Shown here: positions 15,303 through 23,764 of the stretch, one piece after another | Layout of the letters: every line of letters begins with the position of its first letter | How positions within the stretch are numbered: position 1 is the first letter of the stretch | Source of the DNA: Campylobacterota bacterium | GTDB lineage: Bacteria > Campylobacterota > Campylobacteria > Campylobacterales > Sulfurovaceae | DNA: 24,802 nucleotides | NCBI GenBank assembly: GCA_022600655.1 | Contig: JAHZJZ010000235.1 | Location: 1 to 24,802 of the forward strand | Direction: 5' to 3' | Translations under genes and position numbers: made by a program | Notes under the pieces: generated by a model | Databases searched by the model: none | What the model was told of the DNA's origin: nothing | Seen by the model: the letters and a program-made list of their open reading frames with translations, nothing else

Positions 15303-15354
15303 ACCCAAGCGAGTGGCTAAAGCCATCGGTTCCTAGTTTTACAAGATATCTTGT
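15303..15354. repeat. REP-like hairpin element C and adjoining palindrome
   Basis: In reverse complement this is ATCTTGTAAAACTAGGAACC, then GATGGCTTTAGCCAC, then TCGCTTGGG. That is the best-formed copy of the unit in elements A and B. The stem is CGA-TGGCT / AGCCA-C-TCG. Its end (ACAAGAT, 15341-15347) joins ATCTTGT to make the perfect 14-bp palindrome ACAAGATATCTTGT (15341-15354). It lies between the FMN reductase-like gene and the catabolic operon. It could serve as a transcription barrier, a mobile-element footprint or a binding site. Confidence 0.7.
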
Positions 15355-15450
15355 ATATAAATTATGCATTCATTCCTAATTAACATGATAGGATATTTCT
15401 TTTGATGAAAAATGAAACAATATTGCTAGAAGTCTTATGCCAAATAATCT

Positions 15451-15456
15451 TATAAT
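15451..15456 (+). promoter_or_regulatory. -10 box of the glucose-catabolic operon
   Basis: An exact TATAAT 37 bp before the ATG at 15488 predicts a leader of about 25 nt. AAAGG at 15477-15481 is the ribosome-binding site. No -35 box is obvious. This is probably the main promoter for the GH15-like gene and glk. Confidence 0.5.
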
Positions 15457-15487
15457 CAACTTCTGATATTAAACTTAAAGGTAATAG

Positions 15488-18400
15488 ATGACTGCACATC
15501 AACTTCATGCTTCTCTTGAACAACATTTTCAAAATATTAATCAAATTATTTTATCTCGTCAAGATCCTATTACAGGATTATTACCAGCGAGTACAGCTGT
15601 TAATGCTCATGGGGATTATACCGATGCATGGGTTCGAGACAATGTTTATAGTATTTTAAGTGTTTGGGGATTGGCGTTGGCATATCGTAAACATGATACA
15701 AAGCATTATCGAAGTCATGTTTTAACGCAAAGTGTGGTGAAGTTAATGCGAGGGCTACTTTCGTCAATGATGCGACAATCCGACAGAATAGAGACCTTTA
15801 AAAAAACACATAATCCTACCGATGCACTACATGCAAAATATGGAACCAAAACTGGCTTAGCCGTGGTCGGTGATGATGAGTGGGGACATCTACAACTTGA
15901 TGCCACTTCACTCTACTTGTTAATGATGGCACAAATGACAGCTTCAGGATTACGTATAGTCTACACCATAGATGAAGTTAATTTTATACAAAACTTAGTG
16001 CATTATGTCAGTCACACCTACTCAACAGCTGATTATGGTATTTGGGAACGAGGTAATAAAATCAACCATGGTACTACTGAGATTAATGGTAGTTCTGTAG
16101 GTATGGCAAAAGCCGCATTAGAAGTAATGGATGGCTTTAATCTTTTTGGAGAGGTTGAGGGAAGAGAAGGGGTGATTCATGTTGTTGCTAGTGATGTGGC
16201 ACGTTCACGTTCTACCTTACAAGGTTTACTACCAAGAGAGTCTATCTCTAAAGAGACTGATGCCGCACTACTAAGTGTTATCGGGTATCCTGCTTATGCC
16301 ATAGAAGATGAAAAACTCTTAAAAAGTACACGTAATAAAATTATTAAAAAACTTGCTGGAAATTATGGATGTAAACGCTTTCTTCTTGATGGTCATCAGA
16401 GCAGTATAGAGGATTCAACTCGTCTGCACTATGAACCCTCTGAACTAGCAGAGTTTAAGGACATTGAGTCGGAGTGGCCTCTCTTTTTCACCTACTTATT
16501 ACTCGATGCATTAATGAGAGATGACCAAAAAGATGTGTTGTATTGGCAAGGAAAATTGGAAGGGCTATTTGTTGAACAAGAGGGCATAAAATTACTTCCA
16601 GAACTCTATATTGTACCTAAAGAGTTGGTTGAGGCTGAGAAAGAAAACCCAGGGAGTCAAACACGTGTTGCTAATGAGAATGTACCTCTAGTCTGGGCTC
16701 AAAGTCTCTATATGCTCTCTGATATGATGCTTGATGGTCTCTTGATTCCTGAAGATATTGACCCTTTGAATCGTCGTAACCGTATAGGACATCAACTACA
16801 GGCAAAGCCTTTGGTACCTATCTTAGCAGAGCATGAATGGGTTAAGAGCCAATTGGCTGAGCTTGGATTTAATAGTGAAACAACTGAGGAGTTACACCCT
16901 TTACATATTGCTCATGCGAGTCAACTCTCTTTGCTTCATACCATTATAGGGAAAAATAAAAAACTTGAATTGACAGGTAGACCATTGATGGTTTCGCGAA
17001 CCATGAGTACCGCACGTTTACACCTGCTTGATGGAGAAGAGACAATTTTCCTTCCTTACTATTTTAACCTTGAAGGTTTTTACTTTAGTAATGATAATAA
17101 ATTGTTGGTAGAACATTTCCATACATCGTTGCAGTTTCTTGTTAACCAGTGGGATGATACAAAACAGCCTATTATCCCAATGTTGGTACGTGAATCAATG
17201 CTAAGTGGAATGAACAGAGTAGCATTGTTAGAACTCTTAGCCGACATTAAAAAAGGGAAAAGTGAATCTATAGAGATTCAAACAGGCTCTTTTAGAGAAC
17301 TTATGGCATTGGCATCTATAGAGCGTATTGACAACTTACATGAATTTAAAGTTGAAAATGCAAACTTCTTACATAAACCCTTAAACATTTCGATTCACTC
17401 TAGTAGTATTCAACAGCCTCTCCGTGTTGATAATATAGATGAACTTGATGACTACGTTGATGACTCTTTGGTCTATACGCTTCTAAGTAAAAGTAATCAC
17501 CTCATTAAAACCCATGCCTTAGAAGTACTGTGGAGTCGTCAAGGAGCCAACTTTGAAATAGAAACCGATGAGGGAATGCTTACATTAGCAGTGATTGCAG
17601 AAAAACTCTATGCCTCCGCAACACTTTGTGATGAGTGGGCTGCCGTACGTCGTATTGCAGAGTTAACTAAAAAGTATGATGATCGTTTAGAAGATGTTTT
17701 ACTCGATATTACATCCCGACAAAAGCGTTTGGGGGTAGGACGTGCTTATGATGGAAAAGCAACATTTTCAACGGCTGATAGCAATACTGCCATTGTTAAC
17801 ACCATTGCAGAGTTTTCGGGTGATAACATTGCAGAGAATGTCTTAACTCAAGAGATTATTTTGCATATTGGACAACTTATTAGAACTGAACCTGAACTTT
17901 TTAAAGGTATGTTAACCTTACGTACATGGTATCTTATTCAACTTTTGGTGGGACACATTAGCCGAAATGCCCATATTACCATTAGTGCTTCCTATGAAGT
18001 GTTATTAAACTTGGCTCCTTATGCCATATATAACCGTTTACGATTAATCTTAAAAGCCTTTAACCAAGAGGTTAATGCTTTTAGGAACCAAGAAAACTTA
18101 CAATCATCAGGTGTATTGTCTCTAGACACAATGGTTAACACATCACTTTCAGGAGAACTCTCTAGCATTGAAAACTGGGCACAATGGCGAGAAGAGCGAG
18201 GAATGCTAGGTATAAAATCGGAGAAATTCTATAAAGACATTTGGTATCTCCTACGTCAATGTAAAGCCTTAGTTATTGGAGATAAGTACCATACTCAAAA
18301 TCGTATGGGTTCAGAGCTAACACTTGACTCTACAGCTGGAGAACAGAGCTTTGCATTGATTGTCGATACCCGACTACAAGGAATTCATGCTCCTGATTAT

Positions 18401-18670
18401 CGTCAGTTAAATATTGAAGCCTTAGAGAGTATGTCTCATCTCTTTAAAAACAATCCTGATTTTTATGTCGAGAATGATTTAATCTTAGATGTCTTAATTG
18501 GACATGCCGTTCGACTTAAATGGGAAGAGCATACCAATTTTGACAACTATAATGATTATCGTTCACAAGCTTGGGAAGCATTTTACCAATGCTCTCCTGA
18601 AGAGACGGATAAAGCCTTTATTGCTGCCTTAAGGGAGTTAATTTCTTCTAACAAGGGCGATAATGCATAG
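15488..18670 (+). CDS. phosphorylase kinase alpha/beta-like GH15 family protein
   Basis: A 1060-residue protein that resembles the regulatory alpha and beta subunits of eukaryotic phosphorylase kinase over its whole length (compared from memory). The N-terminal half is a GH15-like (alpha/alpha)6 domain: GLLPAS (30-35), DAWVRDNVYSIL (46-57), VVKLMRGLL (83-91), LHAKY (114-118), GDDEWGHLQLDATSLYLL (128-145), GIWERG (184-189; Glu187 is a catalytic-acid candidate), SSVGMAKAALE (202-212), EWPLFFTYLLLD (329-340) and IDPLNRR (424-430). The C-terminal part keeps LTQEI...RTEPELF (786-806), FYKDIWYLLRQC (914-925) and YRQLNIEA (971-978). No signal peptide is seen. The bacterial relatives are annotated only as GH15 proteins. 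It could hydrolyse glycogen to glucose, or act as a regulator or scaffold without catalysis. No kinase gene lies nearby. It overlaps glk by 8 nt, which favours a glucose-yielding role (inference). Confidence 0.85.
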   Translation: MTAHQLHASLEQHFQNINQIILSRQDPITGLLPASTAVNAHGDYTDAWVRDNVYSILSVWGLALAYRKHDTKHYRSHVLTQSVVKLMRGLLSSMMRQSDRIETFKKTHNPTDALHAKYGTKTGLAVVGDDEWGHLQLDATSLYLLMMAQMTASGLRIVYTIDEVNFIQNLVHYVSHTYSTADYGIWERGNKINHGTTEINGSSVGMAKAALEVMDGFNLFGEVEGREGVIHVVASDVARSRSTLQGLLPRESISKETDAALLSVIGYPAYAIEDEKLLKSTRNKIIKKLAGNYGCKRFLLDGHQSSIEDSTRLHYEPSELAEFKDIESEWPLFFTYLLLDALMRDDQKDVLYWQGKLEGLFVEQEGIKLLPELYIVPKELVEAEKENPGSQTRVANENVPLVWAQSLYMLSDMMLDGLLIPEDIDPLNRRNRIGHQLQAKPLVPILAEHEWVKSQLAELGFNSETTEELHPLHIAHASQLSLLHTIIGKNKKLELTGRPLMVSRTMSTARLHLLDGEETIFLPYYFNLEGFYFSNDNKLLVEHFHTSLQFLVNQWDDTKQPIIPMLVRESMLSGMNRVALLELLADIKKGKSESIEIQTGSFRELMALASIERIDNLHEFKVENANFLHKPLNISIHSSSIQQPLRVDNIDELDDYVDDSLVYTLLSKSNHLIKTHALEVLWSRQGANFEIETDEGMLTLAVIAEKLYASATLCDEWAAVRRIAELTKKYDDRLEDVLLDITSRQKRLGVGRAYDGKATFSTADSNTAIVNTIAEFSGDNIAENVLTQEIILHIGQLIRTEPELFKGMLTLRTWYLIQLLVGHISRNAHITISASYEVLLNLAPYAIYNRLRLILKAFNQEVNAFRNQENLQSSGVLSLDTMVNTSLSGELSSIENWAQWREERGMLGIKSEKFYKDIWYLLRQCKALVIGDKYHTQNRMGSELTLDSTAGEQSFALIVDTRLQGIHAPDYRQLNIEALESMSHLFKNNPDFYVENDLILDVLIGHAVRLKWEEHTNFDNYNDYRSQAWEAFYQCSPEETDKAFIAALRELISSNKGDNA

Positions 18671-19700
18671 TAATAAAACAGTGATACTCGCTGGTGACAT
18701 TGGTGGAACCAAAACAAATTTGGCACTTTTTGAGGTGCTTGAAGAGCAGTTAAACTTAGAAGTACAATATCAGTTTCCTAGCCAAGACTTTGAAAGTTTC
18801 TCAGCTGTTATTGATGCCTTTGAGGAAAAGGTCATAAAGGGTGGTAGGGAAATGCCTCAGATTGAGGCTGCTTGTTTTGGTATCGCGGGTCCCGTGATAG
18901 AGGAGCGTTGTCGTACCACCAACTTACCATGGGAGATTGTGACAGCTGATTTACAAAAACATTTAAAGACCAAAAAAGTACGTCTACTCAATGATTTAGA
19001 ATCAACAGCTTATGGAATGTTGTACTTACCTGAAGAGGAGTTTGTAGACCTTAATCCTAAGGGTCGTCCTATGAATGCTAACAGAGCCGTTATTGCGGCA
19101 GGTACAGGGCTTGGTGAAGCAATATTGTATTATGATGGTAAAGATTATCAACCTATTGCTTCTGAAGGTGGTCACAGTGATTTTGCTTCTGTGACAGCTC
19201 AACAAGATGAACTCTTAAAATGGATGCGTAATCGTTACCCTCAACATGTTAGTTATGAGAGAATTTTATCAGGTCCTGGTATCTATACACTCTATGAGTT
19301 TTTAGCTCAATCTGGTTTTGCACCTCAACCTCAGTCTATGTTAGAGATTGCTGATGGGGAAGACCGTAGTGCCATGGTGAGTCACTGTGCATTACAAGAG
19401 GGTGACCCTTTATGTCTGGAAACACTCCGTCTTTTTGCGGAGATTTATGGTGCAGAAGCTGGAAACCTTGCGTTAAAAAGTATCTCCTTAGGTGGCGTTT
19501 ATATCGGTGGAGGGATTGCCCCTAAAATTTTACCGATAATAACCAACAGGTATTTCATGCAAGGGTTTAAAGCCAAAGGACGTTTTGAAGAGATGTTAAG
19601 TGGTATGCAAGTCAAAGTTGCGTTAAATCAAGAGACAGCGTTAACAGGAGCGGCACATTTTGCAAAAGACAAACTGCTGTTAAAATTGAATAAAAAGTAA
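18663..19700 (+). CDS. glk: glucokinase
   Basis: A 345-residue bacterial glucokinase of the non-ROK Glk family. It phosphorylates glucose with ATP to glucose-6-phosphate in the cytoplasm. Motifs are GDIGGTKTNLALFEV (11-25; phosphate loop), CFGIAGPV (71-78), TTNLPW (85-90), LLNDLESTAYG (108-118) with the catalytic-base Asp at 111, GTGLGEA (147-153) and EGGHSDF (168-174; sugar-binding Glu and His). The length is slightly above the E. coli enzyme (321). The start lies 8 nt before the stop of the phosphorylase-kinase-like gene, with AAGGG at 18653-18657, so translation is coupled. It feeds zwf and pgi further down. A second promoter candidate lies after it. Confidence 0.95.
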   Translation: MHSNKTVILAGDIGGTKTNLALFEVLEEQLNLEVQYQFPSQDFESFSAVIDAFEEKVIKGGREMPQIEAACFGIAGPVIEERCRTTNLPWEIVTADLQKHLKTKKVRLLNDLESTAYGMLYLPEEEFVDLNPKGRPMNANRAVIAAGTGLGEAILYYDGKDYQPIASEGGHSDFASVTAQQDELLKWMRNRYPQHVSYERILSGPGIYTLYEFLAQSGFAPQPQSMLEIADGEDRSAMVSHCALQEGDPLCLETLRLFAEIYGAEAGNLALKSISLGGVYIGGGIAPKILPIITNRYFMQGFKAKGRFEEMLSGMQVKVALNQETALTGAAHFAKDKLLLKLNKK

Positions 19701-19734
19701 CCATTTTTGTGGCATATTTTATTTACTGTTAGGC

Positions 19735-19740
19735 TATACT
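19735..19740 (+). promoter_or_regulatory. candidate internal promoter upstream of zwf
   Basis: TATACT lies in the 92-bp glk-zwf spacer, the only real gap in this operon, 53 bp before the zwf ATG. The preceding sequence is AT-rich with no -35. It may allow zwf-pgl-edd-eda-pgi to be expressed apart from the glycogen-hydrolysis genes. No terminator is visible in the spacer. Confidence 0.35.
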
Positions 19741-19792
19741 TACAAAATAATTTAAAAGATATAGAAAAGATTATAAAAAGAGAAGGTAAGTA

Positions 19793-21250
19793 ATGGCGGA
19801 AGTAGAAAGTTTATGTGATATTGTGATTTTTGGAGGGCATGGAGATTTAGCATTTAGAAAACTCCTTCCTGCACTGTATCATTTAAGTAGTAATGGTTAT
19901 TTAGATCAAAAAAGTCGGATTATTACAGCGACTAGAGTAGAGATGTCACTTGAGAAACATAGCAATTTGGTCAAAGAGAAACTAAAAGAGTTTTTAAAAG
20001 ATGATACCTTTGATGAAACGAAATTTAAGCATTTTAAAGAACAGTTAGAAGTGGTCATTATTGATTTCTCTGATGACAATAGTTACCAAGGATTAAGTGA
20101 ACTACTGAAGAGTGAACCGCAGAGAGAGAGGGTTAACTACCTCTCTACTGCTCCTGATTTCTTTGGTACAATCTGTAAATCGTTAAGTCAATGGGATTTA
20201 ATTACTGCACAAAGCCGTGTGGTACTGGAAAAACCTATTGGACGCGATCTTGAATCTTCAAGGGTTATTAATGAGGGGGTTCTAAAGTATTTTGAAGAGT
20301 CACAAATTTATCGTATTGATCACTATTTGGGGAAAGATACGGTACAGAACATTATGGCACTACGTTTCTCTAATCGTTTCTTTATGCCACTTTGGGATGC
20401 GAACAACATTGATCATATTCAGATTACAGTTGCTGAAAGTGTTGGTGTAGAGGGACGATGGGGCTACTATGATGACTATGGTGCGATGCGTGACATGATA
20501 CAAAATCACCTCATGCAACTGCTCTGCTTGGTTGCCATGGAAGCACCCTGTTCACTTGATGCGGACAGTGTTCGTGATGAAAAAGTTAAAGTGTTACGCT
20601 CTCTTCGTATGATGACTCCTGCTGATATTGAACAAAAGACGGTACGAGCTCAGTATACCGAAGGAGTAAGTGGAGGAGAAGCTGTTCCTGCGTATGTTGA
20701 TGGTGCACCAGAGAGTCGCACAGAAACTTTTGCAGCCTTGCGTGTAGACATTGACAACTGGCGTTGGAATGGAATTCCCTTTTACTTACGGAGTGGAAAA
20801 CGAATGCGTAAACGAAATTCTGAAATTGTGATTCAATTTAAAGCCGTTCCTCACTCTATTTTTGCAAATAAAGGTCGATGTATCTCTGAAAATAAGTTGA
20901 TTATTTCACTGCAACCTAAAGAGAGTATACAACTACAGTTAATGAATAAGATTCCAGGTTTAAGTGAACAGATGCACCTGCAACCAGTCGAGCTTGAACT
21001 TAATATGCCTATGAATACCAAACATAAACCCGATGCCTATGAGCGTCTGCTTTTAGATGTAATTCGTAGTAATCCAACCCTTTTTATGCGTTTAGATGAA
21101 GTAGAAGCTGCATGGAAATGGGCTGATGTTATTTTAGAAGCGTGGGGAGAGGATGTGGTTCCTATGAAAAAATACAGTGCAGGAACTGATGGTCCAACGG
21201 CTGCCATTCAACTTATAGCACGAGATGGTAGGAGTTGGCACGATGAGTAG
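19793..21250 (+). CDS. zwf: glucose-6-phosphate 1-dehydrogenase
   Basis: A 485-residue enzyme of normal length (E. coli Zwf has 491). It oxidises glucose-6-phosphate to 6-phosphogluconolactone with NADP+ or NAD+, the first step of the Entner-Doudoroff and oxidative pentose phosphate routes. The coenzyme loop reads GGHGDLAFRKLLPALY (14-29), with His where most family members have Ser in GASGDL. EKPIGRDL (146-153) and RIDHYLGKDTVQN (174-186) are the substrate-binding signatures. His239 in QNHLMQLL matches the catalytic base (His240 in the Leuconostoc enzyme). GAAGG precedes the ATG by six bases. It overlaps pgl by 8 nt. No gnd is visible, so its product probably goes to Edd. Confidence 0.97.
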   Translation: MAEVESLCDIVIFGGHGDLAFRKLLPALYHLSSNGYLDQKSRIITATRVEMSLEKHSNLVKEKLKEFLKDDTFDETKFKHFKEQLEVVIIDFSDDNSYQGLSELLKSEPQRERVNYLSTAPDFFGTICKSLSQWDLITAQSRVVLEKPIGRDLESSRVINEGVLKYFEESQIYRIDHYLGKDTVQNIMALRFSNRFFMPLWDANNIDHIQITVAESVGVEGRWGYYDDYGAMRDMIQNHLMQLLCLVAMEAPCSLDADSVRDEKVKVLRSLRMMTPADIEQKTVRAQYTEGVSGGEAVPAYVDGAPESRTETFAALRVDIDNWRWNGIPFYLRSGKRMRKRNSEIVIQFKAVPHSIFANKGRCISENKLIISLQPKESIQLQLMNKIPGLSEQMHLQPVELELNMPMNTKHKPDAYERLLLDVIRSNPTLFMRLDEVEAAWKWADVILEAWGEDVVPMKKYSAGTDGPTAAIQLIARDGRSWHDE

Positions 21251-21938
21251 AATAGAGCATAAATTTGACAAGCAAGAGGATTTACTTGAAGCATTGACCC
21301 AAAGGATTGTCAACAATATTGAAGAGGCCATTGAGCATAAAGGACATGCTTCACTGTTGGTTTCAGGAGGAAGTACACCAAAACCTCTCTTTCAAAAGTT
21401 ACGAACAAGGGTTTTAGCATGGGAGAAAGTCAGCATCGGTCTCTGTGATGAACGATGGATTAAACCAGCCCATCAAGATAGTAATGAACGCTTTGTTAAA
21501 AATGAGCTACTTCAAGAAGAGGCAAGTAGAGCTAACTTTATCGGTATGTACAATGAAGAGACCGACACACAAGTAGCTGAAGAGCTATGTTCGACTATGT
21601 TAAAGAGTAAACTTTACCCTTTTGATGTACTTATTTTAGGAATGGGAGGTGATGCCCATACTGCTTCACTTTTTCCTTATAATAAACGATTAGCAGAGGC
21701 GTATGATTTAGAGTATAATGCTTTATGCATTGCCATTGAACCTACAACAGCTCCACATAAACGAATGAGTTTAACACTCGGTGCTATACTAAGTGCGAAA
21801 CATCTCTACTTGCACTTTGAAGGGGCAGAGAAAGTGGGTGTCTATCAAGAAGCTTTAACAGGTGATGACCAAGAGGCGATGCCCATTCGTGCTGTTTTAA
21901 ATCAAGAGATAAAAGATATAGAGGTATATTACAGATGA
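21243..21938 (+). CDS. pgl: 6-phosphogluconolactonase
   Basis: A 231-residue SugarP isomerase-like lactonase of the DevB/Pgl type (not the E. coli beta-propeller type). It hydrolyses 6-phosphogluconolactone to 6-phosphogluconate. Motifs are LLVSGGSTPKPLF (38-50), DERWIKPAHQDSNE (69-82), and GMGGDAHTASLFP (133-145), which contains the family's catalytic His; the usual GPDGH reads GGDAH here. The start at 21243 has AGGAG eight bases upstream. An in-frame ATG at 21225 would add six residues and lies upstream of that site. The gene overlaps zwf by 8 nt and edd by 4 nt, so zwf-pgl-edd are tightly coupled. Confidence 0.95.
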   Translation: MSRIEHKFDKQEDLLEALTQRIVNNIEEAIEHKGHASLLVSGGSTPKPLFQKLRTRVLAWEKVSIGLCDERWIKPAHQDSNERFVKNELLQEEASRANFIGMYNEETDTQVAEELCSTMLKSKLYPFDVLILGMGGDAHTASLFPYNKRLAEAYDLEYNALCIAIEPTTAPHKRMSLTLGAILSAKHLYLHFEGAEKVGVYQEALTGDDQEAMPIRAVLNQEIKDIEVYYR

Positions 21939-23764
21939 ACCATATTATAGAAGAGGTCACTCAAAAAATCATTGAACGCTCGGTAGAGAGTCGTAAAACT
22001 TACTTAGAACGAATTGAGTTAGCCAAAGGGCATGGAGTCAACCGAAATCGTTTGGGTTGCAGTAATTTAGCTCATGCCATGGCACCAATGAAGGTAGAAG
22101 AGAAAGAGTCTCTTTCGAAGATGGAAAGCCCAAACATTGCCATAGTCACAGCGTATAATGACATGCTTTCAGCCCATGAACCTTATAAACTTTATCCGAC
22201 ACTAATTAAACGTACATTAATGGATTTGGGAGCCACAGCACAAGTTGCAGGTGGGGTTCCTGCCATGTGTGATGGTGTAACACAATCACAACCAGGTATG
22301 GAACTAAGCCTTTTTAGTCGTGATAACATCGCCATGGGAACCGCCATAGCTCTCTCTCACAATGTTTATGATGGAGCTTTATATCTAGGGGTTTGTGATA
22401 AGATTGTGCCTGGTTTACTTATCGGTGCATTGGCATTTGGTCACCTACCTGCGATGTTTGTTCCAGCAGGACCGATGCCTTCAGGTATTAGTAATGCTCA
22501 AAAAGCAAAAGTACGACAAGAGTATGCTCAAGGAAAAGTGAGCCAAGACTCTCTTTTAACCGTTGAGGCTGCATCCTATCATAGTAGTGGAACCTGTACC
22601 TTTTATGGAACAGCCAACTCTAACCAGATGTTGTTGGAGATGATGGGCTTACAACTTCCAAATAGCTCTTTTGTTAATACCAATACATCCTTACGTGAAG
22701 CCCTAACCGCTAAAGCAGCCGAAACCATTTTAACCATGACTAATTTTAAGGGAACCTATAAACCCATTGCTGAGATAATCGATGAAAAAAGTTTTGTCAA
22801 TGCCATTGTAGGACTCATGGCAACGGGAGGTTCAACCAATCATACGCTACACATTATAGCCATGGCACGGGCTGCAGGTATTATTATTAACTGGGATGAT
22901 TTTGATGCTATTTCAAAAGTAACGCCTCTGTTATGTAAAATGTACCCTAACGGTCAAGCCGATGTGAACCACTTTAGAGACGCAGGAGGGATGAGTGTCG
23001 TAATAGCTCAACTAATCAAAGCTGGATTGGTACACAATGATGTTGAAACTGTTGTGGGGCGAGGGTTAAAGAACTACATTGTCGAGCCTAAGCACACTTG
23101 TGGTGATATGCACTTTGAAGCAGGAGCAGAGACTTCACACGATGAAGATGTTATTGCTAGTGTTGAACACCCCTTTAGTGCTGAGGGTGGGTTGAAACTT
23201 TTAAATGGAAATCTTGGACGGAGTGTCATTAAAACTTCAGCCTTAAAACCTGAGCAGTTTTTAATAGAAGCAGAAGCGATTGTTTTTGAGTCACAAGATG
23301 CATTGCAACATGCTTTTAAAGCAGGTGAGTTAGAAAGAGACTTTATTGCTGTCGTGCGTTATCAAGGGCCAAAAGCCAATGGTATGCCTGAACTGCATGG
23401 ACTCATGCCACCATTGGGTGTATTGCAAGACAAGGGGTTTAAAGTGGCGATTCTTACCGATGGACGAATGTCGGGAGCTTCTGGTAAAGTACCTTCTGCC
23501 ATTCACTGCTCACCTGAAGCACTTACGGGTGGTCTCTTGGCAAAAGTTCAAACGGGTGACCTGATTCGTTTTGATGCCAAAAATGGAGAAGTTCAGCTTT
23601 TGGTTGAGGAAGAAGAGTTAAACAGACGTATTGTCCAAACACCTGACTTAAGTTCAAATCAATACGGTTTTGGTCGAGAACTCTTTAGCTCCATACGTCA
23701 TAGTGTAGGTTTGGCTGAAGAGGGTGCAAGTCTCTTTGACCTAAGTGGGAAGGAGAGAGCATGA
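21935..23764 (+). CDS. edd: 6-phosphogluconate dehydratase
   Basis: A 609-residue IlvD/Edd-family dehydratase (E. coli Edd has 603). It converts 6-phosphogluconate to 2-keto-3-deoxy-6-phosphogluconate. The likely iron-sulfur ligands are visible: Cys112 in PAMCDGVTQ, Cys154 in LGVCDKIVPG, and Cys221 in SSGTCTFYGTANSNQ. HEPYKLYP (81-88), FVPAGPMPSG (175-184) and the C-terminal GRELFSSIRH also fit Edd rather than dihydroxy-acid dehydratase. GAGG lies ten bases before the ATG, which overlaps the pgl stop (ATGA), and eda follows with another ATGA overlap. The cluster is expected to be oxygen-sensitive. Confidence 0.97.
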   Translation: MNHIIEEVTQKIIERSVESRKTYLERIELAKGHGVNRNRLGCSNLAHAMAPMKVEEKESLSKMESPNIAIVTAYNDMLSAHEPYKLYPTLIKRTLMDLGATAQVAGGVPAMCDGVTQSQPGMELSLFSRDNIAMGTAIALSHNVYDGALYLGVCDKIVPGLLIGALAFGHLPAMFVPAGPMPSGISNAQKAKVRQEYAQGKVSQDSLLTVEAASYHSSGTCTFYGTANSNQMLLEMMGLQLPNSSFVNTNTSLREALTAKAAETILTMTNFKGTYKPIAEIIDEKSFVNAIVGLMATGGSTNHTLHIIAMARAAGIIINWDDFDAISKVTPLLCKMYPNGQADVNHFRDAGGMSVVIAQLIKAGLVHNDVETVVGRGLKNYIVEPKHTCGDMHFEAGAETSHDEDVIASVEHPFSAEGGLKLLNGNLGRSVIKTSALKPEQFLIEAEAIVFESQDALQHAFKAGELERDFIAVVRYQGPKANGMPELHGLMPPLGVLQDKGFKVAILTDGRMSGASGKVPSAIHCSPEALTGGLLAKVQTGDLIRFDAKNGEVQLLVEEEELNRRIVQTPDLSSNQYGFGRELFSSIRHSVGLAEEGASLFDLSGKERA

